Assembly (NCBI GenBank): GCA_964499695.1
Contig: CAZCMD010000087.1
Coordinates: 1 to 19,305, forward strand
From: JAAZBV01 sp964499695
GTDB taxonomy: Bacteria; Desulfobacterota; DSM-4660; Desulfatiglandales; HGW-15
DNA length: 19,305 bases
Direction of reading: 5' to 3'
The translations under genes were made by a program, and so were the position numbers. How positions within the stretch are numbered: the first letter of the stretch is position 1; every line of letters begins with the position of its first letter. Positions 13,685 to 19,305 of the stretch are shown here, one piece after another. Under the pieces are notes generated by a model, which saw only the letters and a program-made list of their open reading frames with translations, made no database searches and was not told the DNA's origin.

Positions 13685-15895
13685 ATGAGTAAAGAGAGCA
13701 AATGCCCCGTAACAGGAATGTCCAGTAAACCCGTTTCAGGCCGCGGTAAATCAAACCGTGACTGGTGGCCGAATCAGCTTAACCTTAAGATCCTTCATCA
13801 GCATTCGAACTTGAGTAACCCCATGGGCGAGCAGTTCGATTACGCTGCGGAATTTAAAAAACTTGATCTTCAGGCAATTAAAAAAGACCTCTATGCCCTT
13901 ATGACCGACTCCAAGGAGTGGTGGCCTGCGGATTACGGCCATTATGGCCCACTCTTCATCCGCATGGCCTGGCACAGCGCAGGCACCTATCGCCAGAACG
14001 ATGGCCGGGGCGGCGCAGGTTCCGGCTCCCAGCGTCTTGCGCCACTCAGCAGTTGGCCGGATAATGTAAACCTTGACAAGGCAAGAAGGCTTTTATGGCC
14101 CATCAAACAGAAATATGGCAAAAAGATCTCCTGGGCAGATCTCATGATACTGGCAGGCAACTGCGCACTTGAGTCAATGGGGTTTAAGACCTTTGGCTTC
14201 GGGGGAGGACGTGAGGATGTGTGGGAACCGGAGGAGGATATTTACTGGGGTTCAGAGGAAGAATGGCTGGCTACCAGTGACAAACCCATGAGCCGTTACT
14301 CAGGGGAAAGGGATCTGGAAAATCCCCTTGCCGCCGTGCAGATGGGGCTGATCTATGTTAACCCTGAAGGCCCGGATGGTAATCCTGATCCTGTTGCTTC
14401 AGGTAAGGATGTCCGTGAGACCTTTGCGCGCATGGCCATGAATGATGAAGAGACCGTGGCACTGGTCGCCGGAGGGCACACCTTTGGAAAGTGTCATGGC
14501 GCAGGACCTGCGACCCATGTTGGGCCTGAGCCTGAGGCCGCACCCACTGAGGAGCAGGGTCTGGGCTGGAAAAGCAGCTTTGGCTCGGGTAAGGGGGGCG
14601 ATACTATCAGCAGCGGTATTGAAGGTGCCTGGAAACCGAACCCAACCAAATGGGATATGGGCTATCTCAGGATTCTCTTTCAGTATGAGTGGGAACTGGT
14701 AAAGAGCCCTGCCGGGGCAAACCAATGGTTCGCCAAAAATGTAAAAGATTCTGACATGATTGTTGATGCCCATGATCCAAAAAAGAGGCACAGGCCAATG
14801 ATGACCACGGCTGATCTCTCCCTGCGTTTTGACCCGATATATGAGCCAATCGCACGTGATTACCTGAAAAATCCCAAAAAGTTTGCTGATGCCTTTGCAA
14901 GGGCATGGTTCAAGTTGACACACCGGGACATGGGCCCAAAGGCGCGCTACCTGGGCCCGGAGGTCCCAATGGAAGATCTGATCTGGCAGGACCCGATCCC
15001 GGCAGCAGATTATAAGCAAATCGGTGCAAAGGATATTGCTGAGCTTAAACGTATGATCCTTGCTTCCGATCTCTCCATATCCCAGCTTGTTACAACTGCC
15101 TGGGCATCTGCCTCAACATTCCGAGGCTCAGACAAACGCGGCGGGGCTAATGGTGCCCGCATACGGCTTGCACCCCAGAAGGAGTGGGAGGTGAATCAGC
15201 CCAGTCAGCTAAAGAAGGTTCTCAAGGGCCTTGATAATATTCAGAAGGAATTCAATGATGCACAGAAGGGTGGTAAAAAGGTCTCAATGGCCGATCTTAT
15301 TGTTCTTGGCGGGTGTGCAGCCATTGAACTTGCTGTGAAAAATGGAGGATGCAAGATTGTGGTTCCATTTACACCGGGCCGCACCGATGCATCACAGAAA
15401 CAGACCGATGTGCCATCATTTTCCTTTCTGGAACCAAAGGCAGACGGGTTCCGTAATTACCTCAAGAAAAAATACAGTGTGCCATCAACCGATATGCTGA
15501 TAGACAGGGCGCAGCTACTGTCACTTACCGCCCCTGAGATGACTGTTCTTCTTGGAGGCATGAGGGTGCTAAATACCAACTTCGGCAAATCCAAACATGG
15601 TGTGTTCACAAAAAAACCGGAAACCCTGACCAATGACTTTTTCGTGAACCTGCTTGATATGAATACAGTCTGGAACAAGTCTGCGTCAGATGATGATGTT
15701 TATGAAGGCCGTGACAGAAAGAGCGGCAAGGTAAAGTGGACTGCTACCGCTGTTGATCTTGTGTTCGGCTCCAATTCCCAGTTAAGGGCCATAGCCGAGG
15801 TGTATGGTTGTGCTGATTCACAGGAAAAATTCCTGAATGATTTTGTTGCAGTATGGAGCAAGGTGATGAACCTGGACCGCTTTGACCTTGCCTGA
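13685..15895 (+). CDS. katG: Catalase-peroxidase KatG
   Basis: KatG is a haem enzyme that removes hydrogen peroxide by catalase and peroxidase cycles. The 736-residue length is normal for the two-domain family. The N-terminal active domain has Arg93, Trp96 and His97 in IRMAWHSAGTYR and the proximal haem ligand His265 in GGHTFGK. The Met-Tyr-Trp cross-link needed for catalase activity is present as Trp96, Tyr224 in YVNPEGPDG and Met250. The C-terminal domain (SQLVTTAWASASTFRGSDKRGG onward) is complete and lacks the haem ligand, as expected. GGAGG lies before the ATG. Together with perR upstream it forms a peroxide-response unit. It is cytoplasmic, as no signal peptide is seen. Confidence 0.98.
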   Translation: MSKESKCPVTGMSSKPVSGRGKSNRDWWPNQLNLKILHQHSNLSNPMGEQFDYAAEFKKLDLQAIKKDLYALMTDSKEWWPADYGHYGPLFIRMAWHSAGTYRQNDGRGGAGSGSQRLAPLSSWPDNVNLDKARRLLWPIKQKYGKKISWADLMILAGNCALESMGFKTFGFGGGREDVWEPEEDIYWGSEEEWLATSDKPMSRYSGERDLENPLAAVQMGLIYVNPEGPDGNPDPVASGKDVRETFARMAMNDEETVALVAGGHTFGKCHGAGPATHVGPEPEAAPTEEQGLGWKSSFGSGKGGDTISSGIEGAWKPNPTKWDMGYLRILFQYEWELVKSPAGANQWFAKNVKDSDMIVDAHDPKKRHRPMMTTADLSLRFDPIYEPIARDYLKNPKKFADAFARAWFKLTHRDMGPKARYLGPEVPMEDLIWQDPIPAADYKQIGAKDIAELKRMILASDLSISQLVTTAWASASTFRGSDKRGGANGARIRLAPQKEWEVNQPSQLKKVLKGLDNIQKEFNDAQKGGKKVSMADLIVLGGCAAIELAVKNGGCKIVVPFTPGRTDASQKQTDVPSFSFLEPKADGFRNYLKKKYSVPSTDMLIDRAQLLSLTAPEMTVLLGGMRVLNTNFGKSKHGVFTKKPETLTNDFFVNLLDMNTVWNKSASDDDVYEGRDRKSGKVKWTATAVDLVFGSNSQLRAIAEVYGCADSQEKFLNDFVAVWSKVMNLDRFDLA

Positions 15896-15919
15896 TTCAG
15901 GTCAATGATCTTACATGAG

Positions 15920-15949
15920 AGGGGAGTAGGGCATCTTACTCCCCTTATT
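15920..15949 (+). terminator. Terminator after katG
   Basis: A perfect 9-bp stem, AGGGGAGTA (15920-15928) with TACTCCCCT (15937-15945), closes an 8-nt loop. It is followed by a short T-rich TATTATT. It lies 25 bp after the katG stop. Confidence 0.75.
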
Positions 15950-16029
15950 ATTGATTGAAGGTTAAGCTGAGACCCCTCCCACTTGATGGGGTTGGGTTAA
16001 TCGCCTCTCAGGGTTGTGATGTTATATGA

Positions 16030-18288
16030 GTGATAAGATATTTTCAACAGGCACATATGAAATACATTACCGGATATATCAAAGGATATTTACATAAAAG
16101 GTTTGTCAAGGCTGCGGCCTTAACAATCATCCTGCTTATACTCTCTTTTGTCTTAAAAACCATCATCGACATAAAACCCATACCCAAAACCCTTGCCCCT
16201 GATGCATCTGACATAAGCAGGGTACGTGTGCTTGACCGGAATCGTGAGCCCCTTACTGTAACATATCAGAACGAGTGGAACACACATGATTATGTGCCCC
16301 TCTATGAAATACCTGAATTTCTTCAACAGGCATTTATTATTGCAGAGGATAAAAGGTTTTACAGCCATTCAGGCATAGACCGGCTCGCACGGTTAAACGC
16401 CGCATGGCAGAATTTAAGGGTAATGGGAGGTGTAAGGGGCGCCAGCACAATAACTGAACAGGTCATTAAGATGCTTCATGTGAGGCCAAGGACAATATGG
16501 TCAAGGTGGCTCGAAGGGTTTGAGGCACAGCGCCTTGAAAAAAGGTTTTCAAAAACAGAGATCCTGGAGTTTTATCTCAATGAAGTACCCTATGCCTCTA
16601 ACAGGAGGGGCGTTGTACAGGCGGCACGGTATTATTTTGACCGTGACATTGATACCCTGAGCAGGAAAGAGATGCTTGCCCTTGCTGCTCTGGTACGGGC
16701 ACCATCAATGCTTGATATGAGAAAAAATCCTGATCGCATAAACGACCCTGTCAGGAGACTTGCACAGCTTGCTGTAAACCAGGGAATTATGGATAAAAAT
16801 GAGGCCATCAAGACCATAAGGGAGGATATCCGGCTCCAGGATTCAGACCTTTTGGTCGATGCTGGCCATTTTGTGGATTTTGTTCTGAGTAAAAATAACA
16901 GCCAGATAATTAGTAAAAAGGGAGAGGTTGTCACAACCCTTGACGCATCCATTCAGAAAGCGGCTAAGACCATACTTGATAATCATATGAAAACCCTTCT
17001 TGATAAGGGGGTAAAGAACGGGGCTGTACTTGTGGTTAATAACAGGTCAAGGGAGGTCCTTGCATGGGTGGTTAATGGCATAAGGTCAGAGGCGGTTCAG
17101 GGTAGCTGGATAAATGCAGTAACCGCACTTCGTCAGCCAGGATCAACCCTGAAACCATTCGTATATGCCCTTGCCCTTGAAAAGGGCTGGTCACCGGCTA
17201 CCATCATTGAAGACGCACCCCTTTCCGAGGCAGTGGGTAACGGGCTTCATGTATATAACAACTACAGCAGGATACATTATGGTAAACTGCCCTTAAGACA
17301 GTGCCTGGGTAATTCACTTAACATCCCTGCATTAAAGGCCCTGAGGTTTATTGGCGTGGAAAGTTTTCTTGCATGCCTCAAGAACATGGGGATGCAGAGC
17401 CTTGAAAAACAGCCTGATTATTACGGAGACGGTCTTGTACTTGGAAACGGGGAGATCACCCTTTTTGAGCTTGTTCAGGCATATGCAACCCTTGCCTCTC
17501 AGGGGGTATTTATGCCACTAAAAACGATACAGGGAGAGATCTCTGTCAAAGAGGAACACCCGGAAAGGATATTCTCAAAGGAGGCAGCTTCTCTGATAGG
17601 GAATATACTGTCGGATTCAAATGCGAGGAGGCTTGAGTTCGGGTCAGGCGGTGTGCTCAATTTTCCTGTGCAGACAGCGGTAAAGACAGGCACCTCCAAT
17701 GATTACCGTGATGCCTGGGCAATGGGGTATAACAATGATTATACTGTTGGGGTATGGATGGGGAACCTGGATAGAGCAGCCATGAATAAAATAACAGGGG
17801 CAAAGGGGCCGGCTATTGTGCTCAGGTCTGTGTTCGCGGAACTTAATCGTAACCGTGAAACAAAGCCCCTTTACCTAAGTCCCAGGCTCTTGCAGGCGGA
17901 TGTATGCAGGGATACAGGTTTAATAGATGACGGAAAATGCCTTACATTCAGCGAGTGGTTTATGCCGGGGTCAACCCCTGATAAACATGCAAAGGAAGTA
18001 GTAAAAGATGAAGAGGGTGTGGCAATGATTCAGCCATCCCCAGGCCTCCTCTTAGCCATGGACCCGCGCATACCTGATGACCATGAGTCTTTTATGTTCA
18101 AACTGTCAGGGGTTAGGGATAATTCAAGGGTTGAATGGTATGTGAATGAAAAACTCACAGCAGTAACAGAATCAGGGGAGTATCTCTGGCCAATGAGCAG
18201 GGGCAAACACACGGTCATGGCAAGGATTGTTACAGGAGAAAATAAACAAAGATCAGAAACGCAGACTGTGGCGTTTTTGGTGAAGTAG
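16030..18288 (+). CDS. pbpC: Penicillin-binding protein 1C (bifunctional peptidoglycan synthase)
   Basis: PBP1C polymerises and cross-links peptidoglycan at the outer face of the inner membrane. Numbered from the GTG at 16030, a single membrane anchor lies at 27-46. The glycosyltransferase-51 domain follows with AEDKRFYSHSGID (catalytic Glu106), GASTITEQVIK and the ILEFYLNEVPY motif. The transpeptidase domain has the SxxK motif Ser372-Thr-Leu-Lys375, SLN at 429-431 and KTGTS at 552-556. Residues from about 660 (QPSPGLLLAMDPRIP, then GVRDNSRVEWYVNE) match the C-terminal PBP1C domain. 752 residues is usual. An ATG at 16057 is an alternative start and neither site has a strong ribosome-binding site. 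The alpha-2-macroglobulin-type gene often found beside pbpC is not visible here. Confidence 0.93.
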   Translation: MIRYFQQAHMKYITGYIKGYLHKRFVKAAALTIILLILSFVLKTIIDIKPIPKTLAPDASDISRVRVLDRNREPLTVTYQNEWNTHDYVPLYEIPEFLQQAFIIAEDKRFYSHSGIDRLARLNAAWQNLRVMGGVRGASTITEQVIKMLHVRPRTIWSRWLEGFEAQRLEKRFSKTEILEFYLNEVPYASNRRGVVQAARYYFDRDIDTLSRKEMLALAALVRAPSMLDMRKNPDRINDPVRRLAQLAVNQGIMDKNEAIKTIREDIRLQDSDLLVDAGHFVDFVLSKNNSQIISKKGEVVTTLDASIQKAAKTILDNHMKTLLDKGVKNGAVLVVNNRSREVLAWVVNGIRSEAVQGSWINAVTALRQPGSTLKPFVYALALEKGWSPATIIEDAPLSEAVGNGLHVYNNYSRIHYGKLPLRQCLGNSLNIPALKALRFIGVESFLACLKNMGMQSLEKQPDYYGDGLVLGNGEITLFELVQAYATLASQGVFMPLKTIQGEISVKEEHPERIFSKEAASLIGNILSDSNARRLEFGSGGVLNFPVQTAVKTGTSNDYRDAWAMGYNNDYTVGVWMGNLDRAAMNKITGAKGPAIVLRSVFAELNRNRETKPLYLSPRLLQADVCRDTGLIDDGKCLTFSEWFMPGSTPDKHAKEVVKDEEGVAMIQPSPGLLLAMDPRIPDDHESFMFKLSGVRDNSRVEWYVNEKLTAVTESGEYLWPMSRGKHTVMARIVTGENKQRSETQTVAFLVK

Positions 18289-18638
18289 GGGAGGGATTTA
18301 TTCCCAATGTTGTTGAATAAAGGTTCAACGGAAGCTCCTCTCCCTGGATGGGAGAGGTCGGGAGAGGGTGGAAAAGATAATAGAGGGGAGGGTTAAGAAT
18401 CCCTTAAGTCAACAGTATTGGGATTTATTCCCGACCGTTCAATATATCATTACTGTCATAGAGACAAGGCATGCTTTCTCTCTGCATGGTGCGGTAATAA
18501 TGCCAATCATATTAATTCTGTCAGCTTTTATATTCATATAAAAAAAATATTTTTCTCAAATATTTCATTCTATATTCATATTGTTTTCATATACGGCGTT
18601 TAAGATTCTTCCAAACATTCAAAAAAGGGAGAAAGGAT
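18289..18638. other. 350-bp intergenic region with a palindromic repeat
   Basis: No credible gene; a 61-codon ORF here is low-complexity and lacks a ribosome-binding site. The notable structure is the hairpin CCTCTCCC (18337-18344) with GGGAGAGG (18350-18357), loop TGGAT, followed by a second GGGAGAGGG. It has no T-tract, so it looks like a short interspersed palindrome rather than a terminator. The stretch from about 18520 to 18600 is very AT-rich and probably contains the Nudix gene promoter. Confidence 0.55.
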
Positions 18639-19127
18639 ATGAAAACAATGAATGCAGTGAATGATTCCTATATCGGTCAGATTCGGGTTCAATATGGTTC
18701 TGATACACTTATTGCACCCGGTGTAAGGATTATTATAAGGGATCATGCCGGAAGAATCATGCTGATCAAAAGAAGAGTGACGAATAAATGGGAAATACCT
18801 GCCGGCTGTGTTGAGCCGGATGAAAGCATACTGGAGGCAGCCAGGCGTGAGGTGTTTGACATAACAGGCCTGAGTGTCGGCTCATTAAAACCCTTTGCCT
18901 ATTATTCTGATCCTGTATATCAACTGGAATGTGAGAGCGGGGAAAAGGTTCAGCAGTATATAATGGCCTTTCTTACGGAAGATTATTCGGGAACCCTTCT
19001 GAAATCAACTGACGAGATATCAGATATGGGTTTTTATCATATAAATTATCTGCCTGATATAGATGATACTCATATAGAAACAATACATGATCTGTTCAGA
19101 TATCAGGGAGCAATAATTTTGAAATAA
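18639..19127 (+). CDS. Nudix hydrolase-fold protein with a degenerate Nudix box
   Basis: The 162-residue protein has the Nudix fold pattern: VRIIIRDHAGRIMLIKRRVTNKWEIPAG leading into the Nudix box. The box reads G56-x5-E62-x7-R70-E71-V-F-D-I-T-G-L, so the consensus REUxEExGU is REVFDITGL here: the two metal-binding glutamates are Asp74 and Ile75. Family members hydrolyse nucleoside diphosphates linked to other moieties using these glutamates and Mg2+. Loss of the last carboxylate suggests reduced activity or a binding role. GGGAG and AAGGA precede the ATG. A second ATG is nine bases further on. No neighbour suggests a substrate. Confidence 0.83.
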   Translation: MKTMNAVNDSYIGQIRVQYGSDTLIAPGVRIIIRDHAGRIMLIKRRVTNKWEIPAGCVEPDESILEAARREVFDITGLSVGSLKPFAYYSDPVYQLECESGEKVQQYIMAFLTEDYSGTLLKSTDEISDMGFYHINYLPDIDDTHIETIHDLFRYQGAIILK

Positions 19128-19148
19128 CAGCGCACTATAACCGCAAAC

Positions 19149-19176
19149 GTAGGGGCGAAAAATTTTTCGCCCCTAC
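19149..19176. repeat. 28-bp perfect palindrome, GTAGGGGCG...CGCCCCTAC type
   Basis: Two exact 14-bp arms beginning GTAGGGGCGAAAAA with no loop, 21 bp after the Nudix stop. It could fold as a hairpin in RNA and act as a terminator for the Nudix gene. Its tips match the other elements of the same family in the window. Confidence 0.85.
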
Positions 19177-19214
19177 AGGCTGCATTTACAAGACATGTCC
19201 TTGATAAAAAAAAC

Positions 19215-19242
19215 GGGCAACCACATAGGGTTGCCCCTACAG
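19215..19242. repeat. GGGCAACC...GGTTGCCCCTACAGG palindromic element
   Basis: GGGCAACC (19215-19222) pairs with GGTTGCCC (19229-19236). The right flank CCCCTACAGG is identical to the right flank of the element at 19149-19176, while the core differs. The left TAGGGG tip is missing or eroded. Confidence 0.75.
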
Positions 19243-19305
19243 GTGTTCGGGCTGTTTGGTCATTAATCCCCCATATGGCCAGCAATGATAGCATGAAGTA
19301 TAAAG

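Noticed and set aside
14399..15019. Long minus-strand ORF inside katG
   Set aside because: It is a shadow of the katG codons with no recognisable motif or ribosome-binding site.
18337..18357. Terminator for pbpC
   Set aside because: The hairpin is strong but has no T-tract and is followed by another copy of one arm, so it is better seen as an interspersed palindrome.
18418..18603. 61-codon ORF upstream of the Nudix gene
   Set aside because: Low-complexity AT-rich sequence, no ribosome-binding site and no recognisable features.
1..19305. CRISPR array or full multi-gene defence system
   Set aside because: No regularly spaced identical repeats. The only tandem array is the in-frame 21-bp coding repeat at 11361-11507, and the SIR2 gene has no partner in the window.

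Overview
The window looks like chromosomal sequence from a mid-GC anaerobe, most likely a Desulfobacterota (deltaproteobacterial) genome assembled from a draft or metagenome. Four things point there: an apparent selenoprotein peroxiredoxin with a UxxC motif, small palindromic elements of the TAGGGG...CCCCTA and TGTCATTCCCGCG types, the overall protein flavour, and a 100-N scaffold gap. The taxonomic call is inference; no rRNA is present.

Layout. Positions 1-2345 hold a 5'-truncated lon protease gene, followed by tRNA-Val(TAC) and tRNA-Asp(GTC) and a strong terminator. Positions 2759-4930 are an accessory patch: a GIY-YIG endonuclease gene scrambled by a 28-bp palindromic element, an AT-rich stand-alone SIR2-domain gene (probable phage-defence NADase), the decayed C-terminus of a tyrosine recombinase, an intact HigA/NadS-type antitoxin, and a 5'-truncated HigB/RelE toxin. 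Positions 4928-8295 (minus strand) carry the selenoprotein peroxiredoxin, a scar built from the 3' ends of two other genes in the window, a secreted SGNH-like hydrolase with an Fn3-like domain, a QueG-like Fe-S protein and a secreted cysteine-rich protein. Positions 8322-10774 carry an amidohydrolase, a small conserved-looking ORF and a SAM methyltransferase split by an artefactual assembly gap. An attC-like hairpin lies between the last two.

Positions 10781-11324 are non-coding with one MITE-like element. Then come a secreted heptad-repeat protein and a YkgJ-type metal-cluster protein (minus strand), and on the plus strand a lipoprotein, a PerR-type regulator with a near-consensus promoter overlapped by two Fur/PerR boxes, and katG. 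The perR-katG pair is a peroxide-defence module, and the selenoperoxiredoxin fits the same oxidative-stress theme. A PBP1C gene and a Nudix hydrolase with a degenerate Nudix box follow. Two more palindromic elements close the window.

The main points that simple ORF calling would miss are these: (1) the peroxiredoxin reads through an in-frame TGA at its active site, with a SECIS-like hairpin downstream; (2) the N gap is flanked by an identical 55-bp sequence, so the methyltransferase can be reconstructed in frame; (3) the GIY-YIG gene, recombinase and toxin are broken, whereas the SIR2 and antitoxin genes are intact.
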